DNA of 64,000 nt from CAXRDE01 sp964229355. Lineage in GTDB: Bacteria; Cyanobacteriota; Sericytochromatia; UBA7694. The notes under the pieces were generated by a model that worked only from the letters and a program-made list of their open reading frames with translations, had not been told where the DNA came from and ran no database searches. Positions 8,234-17,073 of this stretch are shown here, piece after piece. The stretch covers positions 1-64,000 of the forward strand of contig CAXRDE010000025.1 in the NCBI GenBank assembly GCA_964229355.1. Direction: 5' to 3'. A program made the translations under genes and the position numbers. The first letter of the stretch is position 1. Each line of letters begins with the position of its first letter.

Positions 8234-9068
8234 TGTGAAAAAAGTCGTTCTTTTGAAACTTCACCAAACGGGTTTTATAAAAAGAGCGGCTCACCTTAAT
8301 AATGTCCTGGTGGTGCAGGTACTCGTGGGCTTGCCCATCCAGGGTAATTAAGACCTCTTGCGAATGCTCCCGCAGCAAAACCTTTACCATGGTTTCTTTC
8401 CAGTCGGGAATCACCACCGAGCGGTTAAACAGGGCGTGAGGGCAAATGGGGTTAATAATGTACGCTGCCACATCGGGCATCATAATGGGGCCGCCGGAAC
8501 TCATGGAGTAGGCGGTGGAGCCCGTGGAAGAAGCAATAATTAACCCGTCGGCGCGATAGGTGGTGACGTACTCGCCGTCCACGTAGGTGGCCAGGTCAAT
8601 AATATATGACAGGGGATGGCGCATAATGGCAGCGTCGTTGAGCGCGTGAAACACAAAGCGGGGCTGGTAATGTTCATCGAGCACTTCAATCTTGAGCATG
8701 CTGCGCTCTTGAATGACGTACTCGCCCGCCAGGAGCTTTTCAAGGGCGGGGTACAGCTCTTCTAAGGCCGTCTCTGAAATAAAGCCCAGGGAGCCCGCGT
8801 TCACACACAACAGGGGAATGCCCAGCGGCGCCAGCAGGCGGGCTGCATAGAGTACGGTGCCGTCACCCCCGAGCACCAGAGCCATTTTGAGGCGCACGCC
8901 CCCGGTGTCTTTTTCAAAGGCGGTGTTTGACTCATAATGGGACGAAAACATAAAGACGTTTTCTCCCCGTGCTTCTAACCAGCGCGCCACTTCCTGGGCA
9001 ATATGCTGGGTATCGCACTTGTACGATTTATAGAGATTGTAGACAATTCCAATTGCTGGTGCGCTCAT
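8202..9068 (-). CDS. nadK: NAD kinase
   Basis: ATP- or polyphosphate-dependent phosphorylation of NAD to NADP, cytoplasmic. The 288-residue protein shows the GGDGT motif (residues 67-71, VLGGDGTVLYAAR), the NAG-type turn (VNAGSLGFI), HALNDAAIMR and the long NAD-binding signature ADGLIIASSTGSTAYSMSSG, then NPICPHALFNRSVVIPD. Length and motif order are standard. Its 3' end overlaps the convergent luciferase-like gene by 32 bp, with no terminator between them. Divergent from the next gene. Confidence 0.96.
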   Translation of the reverse strand: MSAPAIGIVYNLYKSYKCDTQHIAQEVARWLEARGENVFMFSSHYESNTAFEKDTGGVRLKMALVLGGDGTVLYAARLLAPLGIPLLCVNAGSLGFISETALEELYPALEKLLAGEYVIQERSMLKIEVLDEHYQPRFVFHALNDAAIMRHPLSYIIDLATYVDGEYVTTYRADGLIIASSTGSTAYSMSSGGPIMMPDVAAYIINPICPHALFNRSVVIPDWKETMVKVLLREHSQEVLITLDGQAHEYLHHQDIIKVSRSFYKTRLVKFQKNDFFHIMRQKLFFGR

Positions 9069-9187
9069 CGTCTTATCTGATTACCTGCCAATTCATCATT
9101 TCAGCATAACATAAGCTTTTTGCTGCTGTTTTGTGCCAAAGCCGTTTACAATGTTTTTAACGCTATTTTTTAGAAAAGACAGAAACC

Positions 9188-10171
9188 ATGACCTCAACAC
9201 CACCTGATGTAGACCTGCAATTGCTCGGTGAAAGCAAATATTTATTGGCCTTTGAAGGCCTGTGTGAACACGGCAGCGAAGATGATTTGTACCGTCAGTA
9301 TCAAAACCCTGAGCGGGTGATTCAGTTGGCCTTAATGGACAGTTTTACCGGCTTTCATCCGGAGCAGGTCATCGCCCAATTGCAGCAATTGCCCACACCC
9401 CACCCGCCGCTACCACAGCGCTGGCGCTGGCAGGCGGGCAGTGCCCAGCCCATGGCCCTACTTGATTGCTTCGAAACCCTGGAGCGCGCCGATGAAAAAA
9501 CCACCACCCTGTTTTTGCAGTGCCTGCAGCAGCGCCGTAAATCCACAAAGTACCTGCAGGCCATGCAGGCCGTGTTTGAAAAGCACCCCGCAGAAAATGC
9601 TTTATTTGACCTCTTAATGACTTACTTATTGCGCTGGGACTTAGCGGCGGCAAAAACTTTTTTTGAAGCCCATGTGGCAGGCTTGCGGGCGCCACTGCTG
9701 GGACGCTTTGCCAGTGCTGCTGCTACCTTTTGGAGCTTAGACAGTGATGAACAGCTGAGCCCGGAGCGCGAGGCGTTGTTTCGGGAGTTCATGCAGGAGC
9801 GCTACACCTTAGATGCGCACCTGGCAGAGACCGACACAGACCCCACCTTCGATGAGGCCCTGAATTTTTATAAGGCGGTCAGCTTTTGGCATGGCCAACA
9901 GCGCGAGCTTCCGCTGTTTGTGTTTGCCCTTAACCAGTTGCATGCCCTGGAGCAAGAACAGGCGGCCCTGATGTTTTTATTGGCCCGCGATAGCATCGAC
10001 ACCCAGCCCGGTTTGAAAGAAACCCTGGGTCAAAACTATCTGGCCACCACCCGCCGACTTCTGCAGTGGTTCTTTTACACCCTGCTCGACGATATGCCCC
10101 GCCTGCAAGCCCTGCGGCAGTTTATGCAGCCCCTGTGGCAGCGGCAACAGCGTTGGTCTGCGGGGCTCTAA
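9188..10171 (+). CDS. Hypothetical helical protein
   Basis: A 327-residue protein I do not recognise. It is Leu/Ala/Gln-rich and looks all-helical, without signal peptide, membrane helix or cofactor motif. Successive helical pairs (for example LFDLLMTYLLRWDLAAAKTFFEAHV and YLATTRRLLQWFFYTLLDDM) suggest a TPR- or HEAT-like solenoid. Codon use matches neighbouring core genes and the frame is long, so it is a real gene. It is expressed away from nadK and is probably monocistronic. Confidence 0.7.
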   Translation: MTSTPPDVDLQLLGESKYLLAFEGLCEHGSEDDLYRQYQNPERVIQLALMDSFTGFHPEQVIAQLQQLPTPHPPLPQRWRWQAGSAQPMALLDCFETLERADEKTTTLFLQCLQQRRKSTKYLQAMQAVFEKHPAENALFDLLMTYLLRWDLAAAKTFFEAHVAGLRAPLLGRFASAAATFWSLDSDEQLSPEREALFREFMQERYTLDAHLAETDTDPTFDEALNFYKAVSFWHGQQRELPLFVFALNQLHALEQEQAALMFLLARDSIDTQPGLKETLGQNYLATTRRLLQWFFYTLLDDMPRLQALRQFMQPLWQRQQRWSAGL

Positions 10172-10275
10172 GCCGGAAGAGCGGATTCCCCTGCTCCATT
10201 TGGTGAGATCTCAGGTCATGGGGTACATTGAAACCCTGAATCATTACCATTACTTATATCAAAGGATAGATGCCC

Positions 10276-11091
10276 ATGTTTAAGACCTGTTTAAACGTAA
10301 CCCTGGGGGCCCTGGCTCTGTCGAGCAGCCTGGCGCTGGGTTTTGACAATGCAGCCCAAGCGAAGCTGTACACCGAAAAAGTGGAATACCTGCACAACGG
10401 CGTGATGATGGAAGGCTTTTTGGCCTACGACACCGATAAACTCAAAAAGGGCCCGAACAATCCCGGTGTCTTGATCTACCACGCCTGGATGGGCATTGGA
10501 CCCCACGAAATGGACTGGGCCAAAAAATTTGCGGAGGCGGGCTACGTGGCCTTTGCCCCGGATATTTATGGCAAAGGCGTGCGCCCCAAAACCCCCGAAG
10601 CTGCGGGGCAAGAAGCGGGTAAATACCGCAAAGATCGTGCCTTAATGCGCGCCCGTGCCCAGCAGGGTCTAACCCAACTGCGTCAACATGCCTGGGTCAA
10701 TCCCAAAGCCATTGGCGCATTGGGCTTTTGTTTTGGGGGCGGCGTCACCTTAGAACTGGCCCGCAGTGGGGCACCGGTCAGTGGTTTTGTGAGTCTACAC
10801 GGCAATTTAGATACCCCCAACCCCCAGGATGCCAAAGCCATTCAGGGCGAAGTGTTGGTGCTGCACGGGGCCGCAGATCCTTATGTGCCCATGACCCAGG
10901 TGGCGGACTTTCAGAAAGAAATGGACGGGGCCAAAGTGGACTGGCAATTGCATATGTACGGGGGCGCCGTGCACGCGTTTAGTGATCCTTATGCGGGCAA
11001 TAACACCGCCAGTGGCGCGGCCTATGACGCCGTCGCCGCCCGTCGGGCCTGGCAGGACACCTTTGCCTTTTTGCAGCAATACGCCAATTAA
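10276..11091 (+). CDS. Exported dienelactone hydrolase family protein
   Basis: Alpha/beta hydrolase of about 271 residues with an N-terminal Sec signal peptide (MFKTCLNVTLGALALSSSLALG) followed by the dienelactone hydrolase domain. The triad is visible: nucleophile Cys152 in GFCFGGG, Asp201 in HGAADPYVP and His233 in GGAVHAFSDP. Cys as nucleophile is typical of the family. The start at 10276 gives a 9-nt spacing to AAAGGA, while ATG 10270 would leave only 3 nt. Exported members with this pattern are common; the natural substrate is unknown. It converges on the Rrf2 regulator with a 5-bp gap. Confidence 0.88.
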   Translation: MFKTCLNVTLGALALSSSLALGFDNAAQAKLYTEKVEYLHNGVMMEGFLAYDTDKLKKGPNNPGVLIYHAWMGIGPHEMDWAKKFAEAGYVAFAPDIYGKGVRPKTPEAAGQEAGKYRKDRALMRARAQQGLTQLRQHAWVNPKAIGALGFCFGGGVTLELARSGAPVSGFVSLHGNLDTPNPQDAKAIQGEVLVLHGAADPYVPMTQVADFQKEMDGAKVDWQLHMYGGAVHAFSDPYAGNNTASGAAYDAVAARRAWQDTFAFLQQYAN

Positions 11092-11096
11092 GGTCT

Positions 11097-11531
11097 TTAG
11101 CAGCCGCGCAGTTCTTTTAAGACCTCAAAGTCGGCATCAATCTCGGCCAGTGAAATACTGGCAAAGCGCGCCAGCAGCAATTGGCGGGCTTGATCCATGA
11201 CTTCGGCCAGGGCCTGGTTTACCGCGGCTTCTACCAGGCAGCCCTGGCTGTCATCGGCTTCACCCATGGCAAATAAAGTGGGCGAACCCAGAGCTTCATA
11301 CACCTCCAGCAGGGTGATGTCTTCGAGCTTGCGGGTGAGCCGCCAGCCGCCACCGTGGCCTTTTTCGGACTGCACGTAATGACGCTCTCTTAAGCCCGCC
11401 ATGGTGCGACGCACCACCACAGGATTGGTGTTGAGCATTTGACCAATGGCCTGTGAGGTCATGGGTTCCTGGCTTTGATGCATATGCAAGAGCACGTGAA
11501 GGGTGCGCCATAGTCGATTGTCAGATTTCAT
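11097..11531 (-). CDS. Rrf2-family transcriptional regulator
   Basis: Winged-helix regulator of 144 residues. The HTH (MTSQAIGQMLNTNPVVVRRTMAGLRE) and wing (VQSEKGHGGGWRLTRKLEDITLLEVYEALG) are classic Rrf2. It lacks the three closely spaced cysteines that bind an Fe-S cluster in IscR/NsrR, having only a single Cys in GCLVEAAVN and one near the C-terminus, as in YwnA-type members that respond to thiols or electrophiles. Divergent from a thioredoxin-reductase-like gene across about 97 bp, so it most likely controls that gene and itself. Confidence 0.88.
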   Translation of the reverse strand: MKSDNRLWRTLHVLLHMHQSQEPMTSQAIGQMLNTNPVVVRRTMAGLRERHYVQSEKGHGGGWRLTRKLEDITLLEVYEALGSPTLFAMGEADDSQGCLVEAAVNQALAEVMDQARQLLLARFASISLAEIDADFEVLKELRGC

Positions 11532-11588
11532 GATTTCAGCATACCACTCTAAAATGTAACTTTGATTGTTTCTTTAATTGAAAACCTG

Positions 11589-11597
11589 TGTTATTAT
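11589..11597 (+). promoter_or_regulatory. Extended -10 promoter of the flavoprotein gene
   Basis: TGTTATTAT reads as TGn plus TATTAT. It lies in the divergent region between the Rrf2 regulator and the flavoprotein; a TGTAAC sequence occurs both here and about 45 bp upstream and may be part of the Rrf2 operator. Confidence 0.45.
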
Positions 11598-11628
11598 GTA
11601 ACAATAAAAAGTACATAAGAGGTTGAAC

Positions 11629-12567
11629 ATGATGTCGCGACGTCCTGAAAAGATTGAAGTTTTAATTGTCGGTGGAGGGGCAGCGGGCTTAGCCGCCGCG
11701 CTCACCTTTGGACGCTTACGCCGTCAGGTGTGGGTGTGTGACGCCGGGAACCCTCGCAACGCGCCGGCCCGGCACATGCATAATTTTCCGGGGTTTGACG
11801 GGGTGCCACCCGCGCAGTGGCGAGAGCGGGTGCACCAGGAGCTGAAGCACTATCCCAGTGTGCGCCGTGAAGCGGTGGAGGTGCTGGCGCTGACGCCTGA
11901 AGCGGGCGGGTATTTGGTCCAATTGTCTTCAGGCCAAAGCCTATGGACGCAGAAGGTCTTATTGGCGACAGGCGTTCGCGATGTGCTCCCCGAAATTCCC
12001 GGTCTACTGGCGCTGTGGGGCAAAACCGTGGTGCACTGTCCCTTTTGCCATGGTTTTGAGTTTCAGGATCAACGGTTGGCGCTGGTCGGGCAGGGGGATA
12101 TGGCACTGCATATGTTGGCCATGCTGCTGGGGCTGAGCCGAGATATTACCGTATTTACCCAGGGCCCCGCTCAGTTTACTGGAACCCAGCGCCAGGCCAT
12201 GATGGCGCAAGGGGTGAGCATCGTCGAAACCCCGGTGGTGCGTTTACAGGGAGAAGGCGATCAGTTACTGGCCCTGGAGTTGGCCAATGGTGAAACCGTG
12301 GCCCGCGATGCCCTGTATCTGGCCCCTCAGTTTCCCGTGCGGCAACGCAGTTCGCTGGTGCAAAACCTGGGCTGTGCCTTAGACCCCCAGGGTTGGGTGA
12401 CCGTTGACGATATGGGGCAAACCTCGGTGCCTGGCGTGTATGCCGCTGGCGATATGGCGGGCATGCGCGGTCAGTCCGTCTTAAATTCCGCTGCCTCGGG
12501 CAGCATGACGGCGGGCCGACTGTGTGGGGTGTTGCTTGCAGCACAGGCGGGTTTTGATCATGCTTAG
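11629..12567 (+). CDS. Thioredoxin-reductase-like FAD/NAD(P) oxidoreductase
   Basis: Low-molecular-weight pyridine nucleotide-disulfide oxidoreductase of 312 residues. It has an N-terminal FAD Rossmann motif (VLIVGGGAAGLAAAL, residues 12-26), a redox-active CPFC (Cys137/Cys140), a second nucleotide motif that is weakened (LALVGQGDMALHMLAMLLG, where TrxB has GxGxxA/S) and a C-terminal FAD motif VYAAGDMAG. The weakened second motif is typical of thioredoxin-reductase-like enzymes that may not use NADPH conventionally. The start at 11629 is set by AAGAGG 6 nt upstream. Control by the divergent Rrf2 gene is likely. True thioredoxin reductase is possible but less likely. Confidence 0.85.
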   Translation: MMSRRPEKIEVLIVGGGAAGLAAALTFGRLRRQVWVCDAGNPRNAPARHMHNFPGFDGVPPAQWRERVHQELKHYPSVRREAVEVLALTPEAGGYLVQLSSGQSLWTQKVLLATGVRDVLPEIPGLLALWGKTVVHCPFCHGFEFQDQRLALVGQGDMALHMLAMLLGLSRDITVFTQGPAQFTGTQRQAMMAQGVSIVETPVVRLQGEGDQLLALELANGETVARDALYLAPQFPVRQRSSLVQNLGCALDPQGWVTVDDMGQTSVPGVYAAGDMAGMRGQSVLNSAASGSMTAGRLCGVLLAAQAGFDHA

Positions 12568-12584
12568 CCCGGTTTAGCGTTACT

Positions 12585-13322
12585 TTAGGCCAGCCGCTGA
12601 CGTACCACTTCGTACATGGTGACGGCAGCGGCTACCGAGGCGTTAAGCGAGCGATCAGAGTGCATGGGAATGTGCAAGAGCTGGTCGCAATGCTTTTCTA
12701 CATTGGGGCGCAAACCCTTGTGTTCGTTGCCAATCACCAACACAATGGGACCCGTTAAGCGGGTTTTGTACAGGGGCTGACCCGGAGACAAAGAAAGCCC
12801 CATGCACCACATGTTTTCGCCCTTGAGTTCTTCTAAGGTGCGCGAAATATTGGTGACCTGCAAGACGGGGATCTGTTCGATGGCACCGGCTGAGGCTTTG
12901 GCCACGGTTTCAGACAGGCCCACGCCGCCGTTCTTGGCAATAATCACGCCATGCACACCGGCAGCTTCAGCGGTGCGCAAGATCGCGCCTAAATTGTGGG
13001 GGTCTTGAATTTGATCCAACACCAGTACAAAAGGGTCCACGTCTAAGGCTTTGAGGCTTGCCATCCACTGATCCCAGTCGGCATAGCTGTAAGCGCCGGT
13101 TTCGGCCACCACGCCCTGGTGGGAGACATCGGGCAGCATTTGGTTAATTTTTTGCGAGGGCACTATTTGTACGGGCACCGCGGAGGCTTTGGCCAGGGCC
13201 TTAAATTCGTTGAGCAAGTGGGCTTGTAGGCCCTGAGCCAGCCAAAGCTTGTACACGGGACGGCCACTGCTCAGGGCTTCTTTGACCACGTGGCGACCGT
13301 AAATGCGTTGAAATTCTGTCAT
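12585..13322 (-). CDS. rlmB: 23S rRNA (guanosine-2'-O-)-methyltransferase RlmB / TrmH family
   Basis: SPOUT-class RNA methyltransferase of 245 residues that would methylate a guanosine ribose in 23S rRNA (G2251 in E. coli). The N-terminal substrate-binding domain starts IYGRHVVKEAL. The C-terminal trefoil knot has the three signatures LVLDQIQDPHNLGAILRTAEA, LVIGNEHKGL and IPMHSDRSLNASVAAAV. Last gene of the minus-strand unit rpiB-deoC-carrier-rlmB; its ATG overlaps the carrier gene stop by 4 bp. RlmB, RlmH-type and TrmH members are hard to separate, but the N-terminal domain favours RlmB. Confidence 0.92.
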   Translation of the reverse strand: MTEFQRIYGRHVVKEALSSGRPVYKLWLAQGLQAHLLNEFKALAKASAVPVQIVPSQKINQMLPDVSHQGVVAETGAYSYADWDQWMASLKALDVDPFVLVLDQIQDPHNLGAILRTAEAAGVHGVIIAKNGGVGLSETVAKASAGAIEQIPVLQVTNISRTLEELKGENMWCMGLSLSPGQPLYKTRLTGPIVLVIGNEHKGLRPNVEKHCDQLLHIPMHSDRSLNASVAAAVTMYEVVRQRLA

Positions 13323-13825
13323 GGGTCAGTCTCTTCCGTTTCAAAGCGAACAAGCACCTGCTCATTGGCCACCTGATCGCCGGTGTGGCAGTGCAGACTT
13401 TCGATCACGGCATCCCGTGGGGCCACCAGTGCGGTTTCCATTTTCATGGACTCCAAAACCACCAGGGTTTCACCCTGTGCGACTTTATCGCCCACGCTGA
13501 CATTGACCTGAATCACTTTGCCCGTCAGCGGTGCGATCACTTGATCGCCGCTGTCCAGGGCTTCTGCAGCGGTGCCAAATACCCGTTGCAGCACATAGTA
13601 CTGACCCCGGTAATGCACCTGAAAGCGGTCCACCTGCTGGTGGATAAAAATGGGGTGGATTTCGCCCTGGGCCGTGAGGGTGTATTCTTCATCGGCCACG
13701 TGGGTGAGCTCTCCGGCAAAAGAGCGGGTTTCATCACTCTGGTGAATGTGCCACTGGTTTTTGCCCACGGCCCGCAGGGTGAAGGGCTCGGTCAGGGCGG
13801 GGGCTAAAGCTTTAAAAATCGCCAT
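13319..13825 (-). CDS. Biotin carboxyl carrier-type (biotinyl/lipoyl domain) protein
   Basis: A 168-residue protein with a C-terminal biotinyl domain carrying the canonical ESMKMET biotinylation site (VVLESMKMETALVAP) and the preceding IAPLTGKVIQVNVSVGDKV. The N-terminal half is a beta-rich domain (HIHQSDETRSFAGEL) similar to the linker domain between carboxylase and biotin domains in acyl-CoA carboxylase subunits. It looks like a stand-alone carrier for an acyl-CoA or pyruvate carboxylase whose other subunits are not in the window. It lies 10 bp after the DeoC fusion and overlaps rlmB by 4 bp. Confidence 0.85.
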   Translation of the reverse strand: MAIFKALAPALTEPFTLRAVGKNQWHIHQSDETRSFAGELTHVADEEYTLTAQGEIHPIFIHQQVDRFQVHYRGQYYVLQRVFGTAAEALDSGDQVIAPLTGKVIQVNVSVGDKVAQGETLVVLESMKMETALVAPRDAVIESLHCHTGDQVANEQVLVRFETEETDP

Positions 13826-13835
13826 GGTTTATCCT

Positions 13836-15212
13836 TTAATACTTGTCTTTGCCCGCGGGCTTTTCACCCCGGGCGATGGCCACAGAGGCGCTGGCACCGA
13901 TGCGGGTGGCACCGGCACGAATCATTTTGAGGGCGGTTTCCTGGTCACGGATGCCTCCCGAAGCTTTTACTTCCATATCGGGTCTGACCGTACGGCGCAT
14001 TAGCGCGACATCGGCCTCGGTGGCTCCCGAGGGGCCAAAGCCCGTGGAGGTTTTGACAAAGTGAGCCCCCGCCTTTTCAGAGAGTTGGCAAGCCAGCACC
14101 TTTTCGGCGTCGTTTAAGAGGGCGGTTTCTAAAATGACCTTGACGGTTTTGCCCTGGGCGGCTTCCACCACGGCGCGAATGTCGGCTTCGACCTTGGCGG
14201 CGTTTTGACTTTTTAAGGCCCCCACGTTAATGACCATGTCGATTTCATCGGCGCCCGAGGCGATGGCGTGGCGGGTTTCGTCGGCCTTGGTTTGACTATC
14301 GGTGGCCCCCAGGGGAAAGCCAATGACGGTACACACCATGACACCAGAACCTTTGAGCAGTTCAGCGGCCAGGGCTACATAGCTGGGGTTGATACACACT
14401 GAAGCAAAGTGGTTATCACGGGCTTCGCGGCACAGCACCTTAACCTGTTCTTCGGTAGCGTCGGCTTTGAGTAGGGTGTGATCGATCATGCCCGCCAGAT
14501 CGCGGGGTAAGCCACCGGGGACCCCTGCGGGAGACATGCCCTGCGTTTGAGACCAGGCCATGCGCTGGGCGCCCATGTCCATGACGCGGCGAATGGCTTC
14601 ACGGGTAATGCCCGAGGCGCTGTCGGCGGCGGAGGCTGTAGAAGCCTGTGCAGGCGCTGAGGAGGCTTGTGCAAGGGCTGGCAAAGCGGGGGCGGGAGGC
14701 AACGGAAAAATACGCCCAATATCTTGCAAGTCACCCAGGCGAATACCCAGGGCTTCGAGCTTCTCGGTGTCCACACCGTGCCAATGGCTGTCCAAAAGCA
14801 TCACGGGTTTGTTGCGCTGTAAAGCTTCAACGGCCAGGGCCGAGGGCAGGTACTGGCGGTCTAAGCGCCTGAGCTTCTGCAAAAGGGGCTTACTGGCCCC
14901 CAGAATCACCACGCGATCATGGCTGTTGACATAGGCCTTTGCCATTTCGGCGCGGTCAAAAGAGACGTATTCAAGGGTCTTTTCGGCCACAGACCACACA
15001 TTGCGGGCCCAGCGCGGTGCCACCAGGGTCAAATGAGCCTTGTCTTTCCAGGCCGAGAGTTCGTTCAACACGGGGCCCACCGGCAGGTCCGAGCGGTTGA
15101 ACACCACCAGAATGCGTTTGTAGGGGACACCGGGGTGGTGCGGACCCTGGGCCACAAGCATTTCGCCCATGATTTCTTGCACCACTTCGCGGGTGATCTG
15201 TTCAATATTCAT
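13836..15212 (-). CDS. deoC: Deoxyribose-phosphate aldolase with an N-terminal extension (microcompartment type)
   Basis: Cleaves 2-deoxyribose-5-phosphate to glyceraldehyde-3-phosphate and acetaldehyde. The aldolase domain occupies about residues 238-458: [36 protein letters not shown], Asp325 in EIDMVIN, the Schiff-base Lys387 in [14 protein letters not shown] and Lys416 in VKASGGIRD. Before it lie about 235 extra residues: an amphipathic helix [19 protein letters not shown], a Rossmann-like domain ([25 protein letters not shown]), a Pro/Ala linker and a second amphipathic helix ([19 protein letters not shown]). Such helices resemble encapsulation peptides that target enzymes into bacterial microcompartments. 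Overlaps rpiB by 4 bp. DeoC activity is firm; compartment targeting is inferred. Confidence 0.9.
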   Translation of the reverse strand: MNIEQITREVVQEIMGEMLVAQGPHHPGVPYKRILVVFNRSDLPVGPVLNELSAWKDKAHLTLVAPRWARNVWSVAEKTLEYVSFDRAEMAKAYVNSHDRVVILGASKPLLQKLRRLDRQYLPSALAVEALQRNKPVMLLDSHWHGVDTEKLEALGIRLGDLQDIGRIFPLPPAPALPALAQASSAPAQASTASAADSASGITREAIRRVMDMGAQRMAWSQTQGMSPAGVPGGLPRDLAGMIDHTLLKADATEEQVKVLCREARDNHFASVCINPSYVALAAELLKGSGVMVCTVIGFPLGATDSQTKADETRHAIASGADEIDMVINVGALKSQNAAKVEADIRAVVEAAQGKTVKVILETALLNDAEKVLACQLSEKAGAHFVKTSTGFGPSGATEADVALMRRTVRPDMEVKASGGIRDQETALKMIRAGATRIGASASVAIARGEKPAGKDKY

Positions 15213-15679
15213 CGGGAGGCTCCTGAGGCATAGCCATAAATTTCTTGTTCCAAACGCAGGATTTTGTCGATGCGGGGCTGGTGGCGGGTTTCAAAGGGAG
15301 TGGTTAAAAACACCTTGACGATTTCCTGGGCCAGCAGGTCGCCAATAATGCGCGCGCCCAGGGTGAGTACATTGGCCTGGTTGTGGGCACGGGCGTTGCG
15401 GGCCGCGAAAAGATCATTGCAGACCGCTGCTCTCACGCCGGGTAATTTATTGGCCACCATTGAAGAGCCCAGACCGGCACCATCTAAAATAATGCCGGTG
15501 GCAAAACGGCCTTCCGCCACGGCGGCAGCCACTAAAAAAGCAAAGTCGGGATAGTCGACGGCGTCGGTGCTGTGGGTGCCAAAGTCCACCACATCATAAT
15601 GCATTTCGTTCTTAAGGAAGGTCTTTAACTGCTCTTTCAGGGCAAACCCGCCGTGATCACTTCCAATTGCAATTTGCAT
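15209..15679 (-). CDS. rpiB: RpiB/LacAB-family sugar-phosphate isomerase
   Basis: Isomerase of 156 residues for ribose-5-phosphate/ribulose-5-phosphate or a related sugar phosphate. Family motifs: [44 protein letters not shown] and [16 protein letters not shown]. The position of the catalytic Cys66 of E. coli RpiB (ILICGTG) is Asp66 here ([10 protein letters not shown]). The IDGAG form is what I recall from RpiB-like proteins of bacterial microcompartment loci. First gene of the unit; its stop overlaps the DeoC-fusion start by 4 bp, the enzyme pair expected of sugar-phosphate-utilising microcompartments. No shell genes are visible in the window. Confidence 0.88.
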   Translation of the reverse strand: MQIAIGSDHGGFALKEQLKTFLKNEMHYDVVDFGTHSTDAVDYPDFAFLVAAAVAEGRFATGIILDGAGLGSSMVANKLPGVRAAVCNDLFAARNARAHNQANVLTLGARIIGDLLAQEIVKVFLTTPFETRHQPRIDKILRLEQEIYGYASGASR

Positions 15680-15764
15680 GCCGTGTACCGTCCAGCGTTT
15701 GTTTTCCTGCTAGCCTAGCAAATTTTGGGGCAATCAACAAGGCTAAATCACCTTGTGGCTTGCC

Positions 15765-15770
15765 TATAAT
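15765..15770 (+). promoter_or_regulatory. -10 element of the hemH promoter
   Basis: A perfect TATAAT 50 nt upstream of the hemH ATG, in the divergent region with rpiB. No good -35 at the usual spacing. Confidence 0.45.
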
Positions 15771-15820
15771 CTGTGGGAAAACGGTAAGGGACTGTATCAG
15801 CAAAGGAGCATTATCACCCC

Positions 15821-16894
15821 ATGTCACTCCCCGGTATTTTATTGGTTAACCTCGGCTCTCCCGACTCCACCCGTGTTAAAGATGTGCGCACCTATCTCGA
15901 CGAATTTTTAATGGACGAACGGGTGATCGACATTCCCTGGTTTTGGCGTCGTTTGCTCCTGTCCGCCATTATTCTGCCCACCCGCCCCAAAAAATCCGCT
16001 GAAGCCTACGAAGCCATTTGGCAAGACACCGGCTCACCCCTGGTGTATATCAGTGAGCAGGTCAGAGATCGGGTGCAATTGCGCACCGAAGCTCCTGTGG
16101 CCCTGGCCATGCGCTACGGCAACCCCAGCATTCGCAAGGGCTTAGAAGAACTGCGTAAAAAAGGTGTGGCCGAAGTGCGCCTGGTGCCCCTTTATCCCCA
16201 TTACGCCATTTCTTCTTATGAGACGGTAGTGGTCAAAGTCCAGCAAGAACTCAAGCACATGGGCTGGGATATTCCCTTAAAGGTATTGCCTCCTTTCTAC
16301 GACGATCCCGGATACATCAAGGCGCTGGTGACCTCTGCTGAAGAGGCTTTGCAGCAAGACTATGACAAAATTATCTTCTCGTACCACGGCATTCCTGAGC
16401 GCCACTTGCTCAAACCTGATCCCACCCAAAGCCATTGTTTAAAGGTCGAAGACTGTTGCGAGAAGCCCAGTCAGGCCCACCATTATTGTTATCGCCATCA
16501 GGTGTTTGCCACCACCCGGGCCTTTGTCAAAGCGGCAGGGATTCCCGAAGACAAGTATATGGTGACCTTTCAGTCCCGCCTGGGTCGCACCCCCTGGCTC
16601 AAACCCTATACCGATCTGGTGCTCGAAGAATTACCGGGGCAAGGGGTCAAAAAGGTGCTGGTCATTTGTCCATCCTTTGTGTCCGACTGCCTGGAAACCT
16701 TAGAAGAAATCGCCATCCGCGCCCAGGAAGACTTTTTAAAGGCCGGGGGAGAGACGCTTGTGCCCATTGCCTGTATGAACACGCATCCCCTGTGGATTGA
16801 AACCCTGAGTCAATGGATTCATGAGGACGATCGCTTTCAGGTGCCCGAACCCTCACAGGGCGAACGCTTGCTCTCTATGACCACAGCCCCTTAG
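15821..16894 (+). CDS. hemH: Ferrochelatase
   Basis: Inserts Fe2+ into protoporphyrin IX (or coproporphyrin III) in heme biosynthesis; cytoplasmic or membrane-peripheral. The 357-residue protein shows ILLVNLGSPDS, the metal-binding motif SYHGIPERH (His189), the substrate motif VTFQSRLGRTPWLKPYTD and CPSFVSDCLETLEEI. The segment HCLKVEDCCEKPSQAHHYCYRHQ replaces a plain loop and is Cys-rich, as in many bacterial ferrochelatases. The start has AAAGGAG 12 nt upstream. It stands alone; no other heme genes are adjacent. Confidence 0.95.
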   Translation: MSLPGILLVNLGSPDSTRVKDVRTYLDEFLMDERVIDIPWFWRRLLLSAIILPTRPKKSAEAYEAIWQDTGSPLVYISEQVRDRVQLRTEAPVALAMRYGNPSIRKGLEELRKKGVAEVRLVPLYPHYAISSYETVVVKVQQELKHMGWDIPLKVLPPFYDDPGYIKALVTSAEEALQQDYDKIIFSYHGIPERHLLKPDPTQSHCLKVEDCCEKPSQAHHYCYRHQVFATTRAFVKAAGIPEDKYMVTFQSRLGRTPWLKPYTDLVLEELPGQGVKKVLVICPSFVSDCLETLEEIAIRAQEDFLKAGGETLVPIACMNTHPLWIETLSQWIHEDDRFQVPEPSQGERLLSMTTAP

Positions 16895-17073
16895 GGCCAA
16901 AGCGCACTCAGGTTAATTTTGGGTTATTTCGTTTTTAATCGTTTTTAAAAAACAATTTAAAAATTGAGAAAAGTTGTAAATTAGATCCGAAGCGTGTGTT
17001 ATAGCCTTTTTTTTATGGAATACTAGAGATATATTCATTTAAAAACCTACACCCCTTTGAAGAGGATTTACCC

